Shown: positions 1 to 6,771 of the stretch, piece after piece | Numbering within the stretch: the stretch's first letter is position 1 | Layout: the number at the start of each line of letters is the position of its first letter | Source: JAWHQP01 sp032586195 | GTDB lineage: Bacteria; Pseudomonadota; Gammaproteobacteria; Enterobacterales; Pasteurellaceae | Length of the DNA: 64,000 nucleotides | Direction: 5' to 3' | NCBI GenBank assembly: GCA_032586195.1 | Contig: JAWHQP010000006.1 | Span: 1-64,000, forward strand | Notes under the pieces: generated by a model | Told to the model about the DNA's origin: nothing | Databases searched by the model: none | What the model saw: only the letters and a program-made list of their open reading frames with translations | Program-made: the position numbers and the translations under genes

Positions 1-720
1 GTAATATTGTTTTTCGATAAACATAGATCTGTTAAATTTATTAAGTTAGATAATGAAGTAATATTGGAAATGTTGTTTTTATATAGTCGTAAATCAGTTA
101 AATTAACTAAAGGAGATAATGGGTTAATATCAGTGATATTGTTTCCTGATAGTCCCAAAAACGTTAAGTTTATTAAGCGAGATAATGGATTAATATCAGT
201 GGCGTTGTTATTCCCCAAATCTAAAAAAGTTAAATTGATTAAATAAGATACTGGGGAAACATCAGTAATTTTGTTATATAGCAAGTCTAGTTTGGTTAAT
301 TTGGTTAAATGAGATAATGAAGTAATATCGGTGATTTTGTTCGTCCATACTTCTAACTTAGTTAAATTAACTAAATGAGATAATGGGGTGATATCGGTGA
401 TTTTGTTTTGACTTAAGTCTAAATTGGTTAATTTAATCAAATGAGATAATGGAGTAATATCAGTAATGTTATTCTCCCATAAATTTAAACAAGTCAAATT
501 AATCAAATAAGATAATGGCGTAATATCACTAATATTGTTATTCACTAAGCTTAAAGTGGTTAGTTTTATAAAATGAGATAATTGAGTAACATCTGTGATA
601 TCGCCATGCCATATTCTTAAATGAGTTAAATTAACTAAATTTAATAGTGGAGTAATATCGGTATCAGCAATTTCGGCTCTAATAAAATCTAATCTTGTTA
701 GATTTATTAAATGAGATACT
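1..720. repeat. Imperfect 66-bp tandem repeats encoding LRR units
   Basis: The codons for Pro-Leu-Ser recur every 66 bases across about eleven units, with a single 72-base unit near 650-720. The units diverge at the base level but keep the frame, so unequal recombination could add or remove whole repeats without breaking the gene. Confidence 0.8.
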
Positions 721-959
721 GGAGTAATATCGGGAATGTAATATCTTAATTTTAAATATGTTTCACTAAAGATAGCCGATATTTCTTTACTTGAAATATT
801 CTCATCATCAAACTTAAAGTTAAGTAAGATATCGCGTTTTAGATTTTCATAAATTTCTTTAGAAGATAACTCTTGCCACCAATTCCAATATTGTTGTTCA
901 AGAGAAATTGTGGTTTCGTCAAGATTATTGGCTTTGGTCGTGATTAATTGATTAGACAT
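1..959 (-). CDS. Leucine-rich-repeat (internalin/SDS22-type) protein, 3' end beyond window
   Basis: Reading leftward from ATG at 959 (AGGAG a few bases upstream) the frame is open to base 1 with no stop, so at least 319 codons are present and the C-terminus is missing. After an N-terminal region of about 70 residues rich in Trp, Glu and Lys with no signal peptide, the protein becomes tandem 22-residue repeats of the form PLSxLxNLTxLxLxxNxITDI. This is the SDS22/internalin type of leucine-rich repeat, which normally forms a curved protein-binding surface. The DNA repeats with a 66-base period (for example at 114, 180, 246, 312, 378, 444, 510 and 576); one unit is 72 bases long. The gene is clearly more AT-rich than its neighbours, which suggests transfer. 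The partner and role are unknown; the lack of an export signal suggests a cytoplasmic protein or an unusual secretion route. Confidence 0.85.
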   Translation of the reverse strand, partial: MSNQLITTKANNLDETTISLEQQYWNWWQELSSKEIYENLKRDILLNFKFDDENISSKEISAIFSETYLKLRYYIPDITPVSHLINLTRLDFIRAEIADTDITPLLNLVNLTHLRIWHGDITDVTQLSHFIKLTTLSLVNNNISDITPLSYLINLTCLNLWENNITDITPLSHLIKLTNLDLSQNKITDITPLSHLVNLTKLEVWTNKITDITSLSHLTKLTKLDLLYNKITDVSPVSYLINLTFLDLGNNNATDINPLSRLINLTFLGLSGNNITDINPLSPLVNLTDLRLYKNNISNITSLSNLINLTDLCLSKNNI

Positions 960-1028
960 TTTACATTCTCCTGTAAAGTTGATATATTCGGGATTATATA
1001 AATATAGGGTATGTCAGTTCAATTTTAA

Positions 1029-1208
1029 ACTGAAAAATACTCTCTGAAACTTCCACCTAAAAGCGACAAAATCTTTTCTTTTTTACAATTTCTCCATACC
1101 GAACAGCTTTGCTTTCAACATCCCGTTACATGGGAATCTCTTATCATTCGTGCGGAGCCGGATGAACAATGGGAGCGATTATTGGCGCTATTCGGCTGGC
1201 AGAAGTGA
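1029..1208 (+). pseudogene. Possible 3' remnant of an unidentified gene
   Basis: After a stop at 1026-1028 a frame of 59 codons with no ATG runs to TGA at 1206-1208 and ends in AEPDEQWERLLALFGWQK. Its amino-acid composition looks protein-like (WESLIIRAEPDEQW). It finishes directly against an inverted uptake-sequence pair, the usual position for a gene end here. I do not recognise the family. It may be the tail of a gene whose 5' part was lost when the adjacent AT-rich LRR gene arrived, or a chance open frame. Confidence 0.3.
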
Positions 1209-1209
1209 A

Positions 1210-1261
1210 AAAGTGCGGTGTCGAATTTTTGAGTTTTTACGGTATTTCGACACCGCACTTT
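1210..1261. terminator. Inverted uptake-sequence pair acting as bidirectional terminator
   Basis: AAAGTGCGGTGTCGAA (1210-1225) is the exact reverse complement of 1246-1261, with a 20-base T-rich spacer. The hairpin lies between the rightward remnant and the leftward ornithine carbamoyltransferase gene. Paired inverted uptake signals of this kind are a known terminator form in Pasteurellaceae. Confidence 0.7.
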
Positions 1262-1272
1262 GTATTAACGGG

Positions 1273-2277
1273 CTAGCCCAAAGACGCCACCATCACCGCC
1301 TTAATCGTGTGCATACGGTTTTCCGCCTGTTCAAAGGCGATATTCATCGGCGATTCAAATACTTCTTCCGTCACTTCAATGCCATTGGTCAAAGCGGGGT
1401 ATTGAGCGGCAATTTCGCGGCCGATTTCAGTTTCACAGTTGTGGAATGAGGGCAAGCAATGCATAAATTTTACATTCGGGTTGCCTGTACGTTGCATTAA
1501 TGCGGTATTGACCTGATACGGCATAAGCAAATTAATACGCTCCGCCCATGCACTGATGGGTTCACCCATGGAAACCCAGATATCCGTATGTACGAAATCC
1601 ACGTTTTGTACCGCGGCATCAATGTTGTCCGTCACCGTCACGCAAGCGCCGCTTTCTTCAGCGATAGCAAGGCATTGCCGCACCAGATCTTCTTCGGGCA
1701 ATAATGATTTCGGCCCGCAAATACGAACATCCATGCCCAATTTTGCCCCGATCAGTAATAAAGAGTTCCCCATATTGTTGCGGGCGTCACCGATATAAAC
1801 ATATTTGATTTCGTTCAGCGGCTTAGCGGAATGTTCCATCATGGTCAATACGTCGGCCAGCATTTGGGTCGGGTGAAATTCATCCGTTAACCCGTTGAAT
1901 ACCGGCACACCGGAATATTTAGCCAGTTCTTCTACGACAGATTGTTTATAACCGCGATATTCAATCGCATCATACAAACGACCAAGCACGCGGGCCGTAT
2001 CTTTCATGCTTTCTTTATGGCCGATTTGAGAAGAGGTCGGGTCAATGTAGGTCACATTCGCCCCTTGGTCGTAAGCGGCAATTTCAAAAGAACAGCGGGT
2101 ACGGGTTGAGGTTTTTTCAAAGATAAGGGCGATATTTTTGCCTTTTAAACGGGGTTGTTCCGTGCCGGTATATTTTGCATGTTTTAAATCTTTGGCCAAA
2201 TCCAGTAAAAATCTGATTTCTTGCGGGGTATGATGGACTAAGCTCAATAAATGACGATTTTTTAGGTTAAAAGGCAT
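1273..2277 (-). CDS. argF: Ornithine carbamoyltransferase
   Basis: Transfers carbamoyl from carbamoyl phosphate to ornithine to make citrulline (arginine synthesis), or runs in reverse in the arginine deiminase route. The 334-residue product has the carbamoyl-phosphate motif STRTR at 57-61, HPTQ near 135 and the ornithine-loop motif HCLP near 270. The start is set at 2277 because AGGAG stands just upstream and the protein then begins MPFNLKNRHLLSL, as in H. influenzae. A longer frame to 2376 overlaps the divergent yoaH remnant and is not credible. No arcA or arcC is adjacent, so anabolic (argF) and catabolic (arcB) use cannot be separated from context. Length and sequence resemble the Haemophilus enzyme often named arcB. 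Confidence 0.95.
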   Translation of the reverse strand: MPFNLKNRHLLSLVHHTPQEIRFLLDLAKDLKHAKYTGTEQPRLKGKNIALIFEKTSTRTRCSFEIAAYDQGANVTYIDPTSSQIGHKESMKDTARVLGRLYDAIEYRGYKQSVVEELAKYSGVPVFNGLTDEFHPTQMLADVLTMMEHSAKPLNEIKYVYIGDARNNMGNSLLLIGAKLGMDVRICGPKSLLPEEDLVRQCLAIAEESGACVTVTDNIDAAVQNVDFVHTDIWVSMGEPISAWAERINLLMPYQVNTALMQRTGNPNVKFMHCLPSFHNCETEIGREIAAQYPALTNGIEVTEEVFESPMNIAFEQAENRMHTIKAVMVASLG

Positions 2278-2360
2278 TGTTTCGCTCCTGTTTCCGTTGT
2301 GTTGGCAGTTGAATCTGCTAATATTACTGTCTTTTCCAAGCAAATTAAAGGTAAAAATAG

Positions 2361-2476
2361 ATGTTAGATCATTCACTGCTTAATTTAACCCACGAAGAAC
2401 AGCAGGCGGCGGTTGAACGCATTCAGCAATTAATGCGGCACGGCAGCTGCGAGAGGAGAAAATAAAAGATAATTAA
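2361..2476 (+). pseudogene. yoaH: UPF0181 (YoaH-family) gene with internal deletion
   Basis: The ATG at 2361 opens a frame reading LNLTHEEQQAAVERIQQLM, the diagnostic N-terminus of the small UPF0181/YoaH family. The conserved segment that normally follows (GMSSGEAI...) is missing: the frame runs only to TAA at 2463-2465, giving 34 residues. Another frame from about 2444 reads QLREEKIKDN to a stop at 2474-2476, resembling the family's C-terminal ELREE tail. The simplest reading is an internal, frame-shifting deletion of about a dozen codons. The start lies inside the leader of the divergent argF. A short functional peptide cannot be excluded. Confidence 0.6.
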
Positions 2477-2486
2477 CTGAAAGAGA

Positions 2487-2512
2487 AAGGGCGTATATAG
2501 TAATACGCCCTT
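2487..2512 (-). terminator. Terminator after uspE
   Basis: AAGGGCGTAT (2487-2496) pairs with ATACGCCCTT (2503-2512) around a 6-base loop, 11 bases past the uspE stop. On the leftward strand it is followed by a T-rich run, fitting an intrinsic terminator. Confidence 0.7.
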
Positions 2513-2522
2513 GATTGAACCG

Positions 2523-3446
2523 TTATTTTTGTTCCGGCTTAATTGCCAATAAATTACATTTCAATTTACTGATTACATGTTCAGCCGTATTTCCCAACAG
2601 AGCGGCGGATAAACCCGTGCGGCCGACCGTACCGAGCACGACTAACTCGGCGCCCAGTTCTTCCGCCACTTCAGGAATTACTTCTTCCGGAAAACCTTCC
2701 CGCACATGGGTATGGTCTTCATCAATGCCGAATTTCTGGCGTAGTGCTTTCATATTAATCAAATGCTGGCCTCGAATGCCGTTCGTGTATTCGCTGGTGT
2801 GGAATTCCGGCAGATCGATTGCCATATTAATCGGGGTCGGCGGATAGGCGCTGACAAGATGAATATTACCGCGTTCATAGCTGGCGGCCAAATCCATGCT
2901 CAGGGAAACTAATTGCTGATTGAATTCGTCATGATATTCTTCATCACCGGAGACATTAACCGCGACCAAAATACGGCGCTGGTGTTTCCAGTCGCCGTCA
3001 CGCACCATGAGAATCGGAATAGGGCATTTACGTAATAATTGCCAGTCGTTCGGTGTAAAGATAATGGAGGTAATACTTTCTTCCTCTTTGGTATATTTCA
3101 CCACCAAATCAAAATCACTGTGTTCCAGTTCTTGCACTAAAGCATCCGCTTCATTACTGCTCCAAACCACATGGGATTCAAATTCAATCATTGGATCGGC
3201 ATATTTTTCAAAGTATGGCAGAATATCTTGACGACGTTGTTCAATCACGCCTTTGTGCATTTCTTCGCGTTCTTCGGAAGAAAGCAGGGCGGACATTTCA
3301 TAGGAAAGGTCATAAACGGCAAGAAATGCAGTGATTTTAACCGGTGTTTCACTTTTTTGCTCTTTCACCAAACGAATGGCCCGGGCGAGAGCATATTGTT
3401 TTTCGTTTTCAGGATTCAGTATGACAAGTATATTATTAAACTTCAT
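2523..3446 (-). CDS. uspE: Universal stress protein E
   Basis: A 307-residue tandem universal stress protein, with two Usp domains (about 1-150 and 155-305). The second carries the nucleotide-binding motif GTVGRTGLSAALLGN near 272-286 (G-2x-G-9x-G-S/T type). The first domain lacks a clear ATP motif, as is usual for UspE. In enteric bacteria UspE helps cells survive DNA damage and oxidative stress and affects motility and aggregation. It is next to fnr, in the same orientation and order as in E. coli. That shared synteny, the length (E. coli 316) and the two-domain form support UspE over a single-domain UspA. Confidence 0.9.
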   Translation of the reverse strand: MKFNNILVILNPENEKQYALARAIRLVKEQKSETPVKITAFLAVYDLSYEMSALLSSEEREEMHKGVIEQRRQDILPYFEKYADPMIEFESHVVWSSNEADALVQELEHSDFDLVVKYTKEEESITSIIFTPNDWQLLRKCPIPILMVRDGDWKHQRRILVAVNVSGDEEYHDEFNQQLVSLSMDLAASYERGNIHLVSAYPPTPINMAIDLPEFHTSEYTNGIRGQHLINMKALRQKFGIDEDHTHVREGFPEEVIPEVAEELGAELVVLGTVGRTGLSAALLGNTAEHVISKLKCNLLAIKPEQK

Positions 3447-3550
3447 AATTACCTCGATTGGTTTTCATTGTGGTTTTAGCATAGAATAGAAAATAAGGAA
3501 TAACAAGGATAAGAAGATAAAAATGTGACCTAAAGCAGCATTTAAAGCAA

Positions 3551-3583
3551 AAATAAAACTGGCACGAAGCTGTTCGTACCAGT
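3551..3583 (-). terminator. Terminator after fnr
   Basis: 3558-3568 pairs with 3573-3583 (ACTGGYACGAA stem, one G-U pair in the leftward RNA), followed leftward by TTTTATTTTTG. It begins just past the fnr stop and separates fnr from uspE transcription. Confidence 0.75.
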
Positions 3584-3589
3584 CTGCGA

Positions 3590-4363
3590 TTATACAATCA
3601 TATTTATTTTTGTGCGATTCGTACCGGATAATTCAATAAGCTGTTCCATATTATTGATAGTAATATATTTGCCTTGTACGGAAAGAATATTGAGTTTCTG
3701 AAAACGTCCGAGCAAGCGGCTAATGGTTTCAACTGTTAAACCGAGGTAATTACCGATATCGCCGCGGGTCATGGTTAAACGGAATTCACGAGCCGAAAAA
3801 CCTCGGGCGGAATAGCGTTTGGAAAGGTTATAGATAAATGCGGCCAGGCGTTCTTCGGCATTCATTTTTGACAGTAATAAAATCATTTCCTGGTCGGATT
3901 TAATTTCGCTGCTCATCAAACGCATAATTTGCTGGCGTAATTTAGGCATTTTGCCCGATAAATCATCAAGAATATCAAAGGGAATCTCACAAACCATTGC
4001 TGTTTCCAAAGCCTGAGCAAAACTTGGGTGGCTCATTTCCATTAAAGCATCAAAACCAACTAAATCTCCCGGCAGGTGGAACGAAGTAATTTGTTCTTCC
4101 CCCGTTTCGCTGATAGTATATGATTTGATTGTACCTGAACGAATCGCATAGAGGGAAGTGAGCGTATCTCCGGCTTTAAAGAGAATCTGAGACTTTTGGA
4201 TGGGCTTTTTGCGTTCAATAATGTTGTCGAGCTGATCCAATTCATGTTCGTTTAATGTGAATGGAATACAGAGCTGGCTAATACTACAATCCTGGCAATG
4301 AATAGCACAGCCACCGGACTGGATACGGCGACCTGCTTTAGGTTCTGCTGTTAAGACTTTCAT
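3590..4363 (-). CDS. fnr: FNR, oxygen-sensing [4Fe-4S] transcription regulator
   Basis: Global switch between aerobic and anaerobic gene expression: without oxygen it holds a [4Fe-4S] cluster, dimerises and binds TTGAT-N4-ATCAA sites. The 257-residue product shows the N-terminal cysteine cluster C19, C23, C26, C32, plus a later Cys near 125 (TAMVCEIPF) as fourth ligand. A cyclic-nucleotide-binding-like fold follows, then a C-terminal helix-turn-helix containing VETISRLLGRF, the FNR recognition helix with Glu, Ser and Arg. I place the start at 4363 because AGAGGA precedes it at normal spacing; an in-frame upstream ATG at 4399 has no such site. An FNR-box-like palindrome at 4414-4427 suggests autoregulation. 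Confidence 0.97.
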   Translation of the reverse strand: MKVLTAEPKAGRRIQSGGCAIHCQDCSISQLCIPFTLNEHELDQLDNIIERKKPIQKSQILFKAGDTLTSLYAIRSGTIKSYTISETGEEQITSFHLPGDLVGFDALMEMSHPSFAQALETAMVCEIPFDILDDLSGKMPKLRQQIMRLMSSEIKSDQEMILLLSKMNAEERLAAFIYNLSKRYSARGFSAREFRLTMTRGDIGNYLGLTVETISRLLGRFQKLNILSVQGKYITINNMEQLIELSGTNRTKINMIV

Positions 4364-4413
4364 TGATTCCTCTACATGAAATGAAAATGACGATTTCAAA
4401 AAATCGTATAAAT

Positions 4414-4427
4414 TTGATCTAACTCAA
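4414..4427. promoter_or_regulatory. FNR-box-like palindrome
   Basis: TTGATCTAACTCAA matches the FNR/CRP-family consensus TTGAT-N4-ATCAA at nine of ten fixed positions. It is about 50 bases before the fnr ATG and 60 bases before the divergent small membrane protein gene, so FNR could act on both. Inferred from sequence only. Confidence 0.6.
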
Positions 4428-4486
4428 TAAATAATACCATTAATTCTTAAATTTAAGAAGAAATAAAATAAAAAAGGACAACAAAA

Positions 4487-4681
4487 ATGCCGGCAGAAAG
4501 ACTTACGAAAAGACGCTTAATACAGATTGTGATCATGCTCATTATTTTAGTGACGGCGTTTCTTTATAAAACCTGTCAATACGAAAAAGGCAGCCGAGAA
4601 AAGACTCAAAGTGCGGTGTTGAAAATTGAAGTTTTGTCACTTCCGGAAAACAGAAAAGCACCGATGGCTTTCGGTGCTTAA
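4487..4681 (+). CDS. Small single-pass membrane protein, unknown function
   Basis: A 64-residue product with a basic start (PAERLTKRR), one hydrophobic helix at about residues 12-27 (IQIVIMLIILVTAFLY) and a polar tail, suggesting an inner-membrane protein with the N-terminus in the cytoplasm. A Shine-Dalgarno-like AAGGAC lies 8 bases before the ATG. The 3' half contains an uptake signal (4608-4617), so residues around SAVLKIEV are partly dictated by that repeat and the C-terminal part may not be conserved. It diverges from fnr across an FNR-box-like site. I do not recognise a family. The RBS and clean helix favour a real gene. Confidence 0.5.
   Translation: MPAERLTKRRLIQIVIMLIILVTAFLYKTCQYEKGSREKTQSAVLKIEVLSLPENRKAPMAFGA
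4656..4679 (-). terminator. Terminator of the ferritin operon
   Basis: AAGCACCGA (4656-4664) pairs with TCGGTGCTT (4671-4679) around a 6-base loop. Read leftward it is followed by TTTTCTGTTTT, so it ends the leftward ferritin transcript about 50 bases past its last stop. It overlaps the stop codon of the rightward small membrane protein gene. Confidence 0.65.
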
Positions 4682-4728
4682 CGCTGTTGTCAAAGCCGCA
4701 GTATTTTCCACTCCGGCATTGCGGCAAA

Positions 4729-5229
4729 TTAAAGGGTAGCGATGGCTAATGTCGCCAATTCTTTATCAATAAAGAATAAAGATTTCCCTTCTTCGCCGAT
4801 GATCGCAAATTTATCAAGAATGGTGCTGAACAGATGTTCTTCCTCATGCTGTTCGGATACGTACCACTGCAAGAAATTAAAAGTGGAGAAATCTTTCTCT
4901 TCAAAGGTTTTTCCTACCAATTCGTTGATCTTAGCGGTAATTAATTGTTCATGTTTAAATGTTAGTTCAAAAACCTGTTTTAATGATTTGAATTCGTGAG
5001 CCGGGGCTTCGATAGTCTCAATCACTGCTTTTGAACCGGTTTCATTTAAATAAGTAAATAATTTACGCATATGTGTCATTTCTTCCGCCGCGTGAGAGGA
5101 TAGGAATGACGCTGCGCCTGCATAACCTTTATGTGCACACCATGCGCTCATTTGTAAATAAAGATTGGAAGAGTAGAATTCCAGGTTCATTTGCGCATTG
5201 AGTAATTTTACTACGTCTGCTGATAACAT
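4729..5229 (-). CDS. ftnB: Ferritin, second of a tandem pair
   Basis: A 166-residue bacterial non-haem ferritin: it oxidises Fe(II) at a di-iron centre and stores ferric iron in a 24-subunit shell in the cytoplasm. Ferroxidase ligands are visible at Glu17 (NLEFYSS), Glu50 and His53 (AAEEMTHM), with later Glu/Gln ligands in the QHEEEHLF helix near 127-134. It starts 15 bases after the stop of the first ferritin gene with AGGAG upstream, so the two are surely co-transcribed. Heteropolymers of paired ferritins are known in Pasteurellaceae; the A/B naming here is by analogy with H. influenzae and uncertain. Confidence 0.93.
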   Translation of the reverse strand: MLSADVVKLLNAQMNLEFYSSNLYLQMSAWCAHKGYAGAASFLSSHAAEEMTHMRKLFTYLNETGSKAVIETIEAPAHEFKSLKQVFELTFKHEQLITAKINELVGKTFEEKDFSTFNFLQWYVSEQHEEEHLFSTILDKFAIIGEEGKSLFFIDKELATLAIATL

Positions 5230-5244
5230 TTTGTTGCTCCTAAA

Positions 5245-5730
5245 TTATAAAGTGGCTAATTCTTTGTCGAAGAAATAAAGTGAACGACCCGTATCGCCCA
5301 AAATATCCAATTTATCAATAATACCCGTGAATAAAGTTTCTTCCTCATGCTGTTCGGCAACATACCATTGCAGGAAGTTAAACGTGGCGTAATCTTTGTT
5401 TGCAAATGTCACTTCAACCAATTCGTTGATTTTGGAAGTCACTAATTTCTCATGTTTCAATGTGGTTTCAAAAACATCGCGCAATGAAGTATATTCAGTT
5501 TTAGGGGCATCAATTTTGCCTAATAACGGCAAGCCGCCGGTTTCCGAAACATAGTTGAATAATTTGCTCATATGTTCCATTTCCTCACCGGCGTGGCGAA
5601 GTAAAAATGCCGCCGCACCTTCGTAGCCTTTCAATGAGCACCATGCGCTCATTTGTAAATAAATGTTAGATGAATAAAATTCTAAATTGATTTGTTCATT
5701 CAATTTATCTGTAATTGCTTTGTTTAACAT
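5245..5730 (-). CDS. ftnA: Ferritin, first of a tandem pair
   Basis: A 161-residue ferritin homologous to its downstream neighbour along the whole length. It keeps ferroxidase residues Glu17, Glu50 and His53 and the QHEEETLF helix. Both open with the same NLEFYSSNxYLQMSAWC block, pointing to an old tandem duplication. The start has AAGGAAT just upstream. The promoter should lie in the AT-rich stretch 5731-5980, which includes a Fur-box-like sequence at 5933-5951. Iron regulation is likely for the family but not proven here. Confidence 0.93.
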   Translation of the reverse strand: MLNKAITDKLNEQINLEFYSSNIYLQMSAWCSLKGYEGAAAFLLRHAGEEMEHMSKLFNYVSETGGLPLLGKIDAPKTEYTSLRDVFETTLKHEKLVTSKINELVEVTFANKDYATFNFLQWYVAEQHEEETLFTGIIDKLDILGDTGRSLYFFDKELATL

Positions 5731-5932
5731 AAGTATTCCTTATTTAAAAAGTTAACAAAAAATAACGAAAAGTTATTTAACCCGAAATTCGGTTAACATA
5801 TTAAGCAATAAATTTTTTAATGCAAGTAAAATTTTGAAATAACTAATTAATTTCATTATAAATTTTAATGTAAATTATTCTTGTTTATCAGGATGTGATA
5901 AGAATAGTTTTTATCTGACTTTGATTTTAATT

Positions 5933-5951
5933 AATAATGATAATTAATACT
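5933..5951. promoter_or_regulatory. Fur-box-like sequence
   Basis: AATAATGATAATTAATACT matches the 19-base Fur consensus (GATAATGATAATCATTATC) at 14 positions. It lies about 200 bases upstream of the leftward ferritin operon, with no rightward gene close by. In an AT-rich region some matches are expected by chance. Confidence 0.4.
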
Positions 5952-6661
5952 AATAACATTCCGTTTAACAGGGTAGTATCAACCTAATTGTTTCATCTGA
6001 AAATAGATAGTTATGGTATTTATTCTAGAAGAGCAAATCAAAATCATCATTATGGTTACACGAAATATCTCAAATGCCGAATCTTAAAAAATTCTTCATC
6101 ATTATCCGTCAACACCATTATTTTTTACGTAGCGGCGTCTTGTCGTAATTTTCGAACACGAGAAAGTTTCCTTAATCAAATACAAGCTTGGCTGTTGACT
6201 GGTTTTTGCCAGTAAAGACATCTGATTTCGATTTTCTGCAGGTCTGAAAAGCCTTATCAGAAATTCCCGCCGAATAGAGCATTGTTTTTGTGACAAACAA
6301 TCTATTTTATTTAACATAATATACATTATGCGAAATCAGTTATCTGGTTAGGGAATGCTACGGGCTAAAGAAATCACAAAGTTATGCACAGATCACTTTT
6401 ACTGGTTAAACAGGATAAAAATAGGTAGAATCATGCCGTGTCACACAAAAATATGGGAAGTTATTAAACGGAAATAAGAAATGTAAGGAAAATTTAAAGA
6501 TATTTTTTGATATTTGCTATAGCTTAGCGCATTGAAATAAGGTAATTTTTCATACTATCTATTACGGTTTGAATACAGCCCGAAAAAATTGAAATTTTTG
6601 ACACCGCACTTTCGTGACAACGTTACGAACGTATACCCTTAATTTTTAAGTGGCTTATTTG

Positions 6662-6677
6662 TGTGACCACTATCACA
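6662..6677. promoter_or_regulatory. Consensus CRP site upstream of putA
   Basis: TGTGACCACTATCACA is a full match to TGTGA-N6-TCACA, centred about 102 bases before the putA ATG. AT-rich -10-like sequences (for example TAACAT near 6703) lie at distances allowing class I or class II activation. Control of proline catabolism by cAMP-CRP is established in enterics. Confidence 0.75.
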
Positions 6678-6771
6678 AAATAAGCATAGTATCGTTTACT
6701 CATAACATTTTTACTGCTAGCTTTTAACAAAATATTTACACAACATAATCTACTAACAAGGAGAACACCTT

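Larger units (their letters stand above)
5731..6771. other. 1-kb gene-poor region between ferritins and putA
   Basis: I find no convincing gene. A 75-codon frame at 5988-6215 and its antisense partner have no recognisable domain, no good RBS and an AT-driven composition. The region holds the ferritin promoter area, the Fur-like site (5933-5951), one uptake signal (6603-6612), a small hairpin around 6200-6215 (CTGGTTTTTGCCAG) and the CRP site of putA (6662-6677). The unusual size leaves room for a regulatory RNA, but I see no terminator that would define one. Confidence 0.5.

Noticed and set aside
7..246. Rightward 79-codon frame at the left edge
   Set aside because: It is the antisense shadow of the leucine-rich-repeat gene, kept open by the repeat periodicity.
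2300..2335. Possible ArgR box before argF
   Set aside because: Only one half-site (TTGAAT) is recognisable; the partner half is poor.
5988..6326. Overlapping 75- and 74-codon frames on opposite strands
   Set aside because: No domain, no credible RBS, composition driven by local AT content; treated as chance frames.
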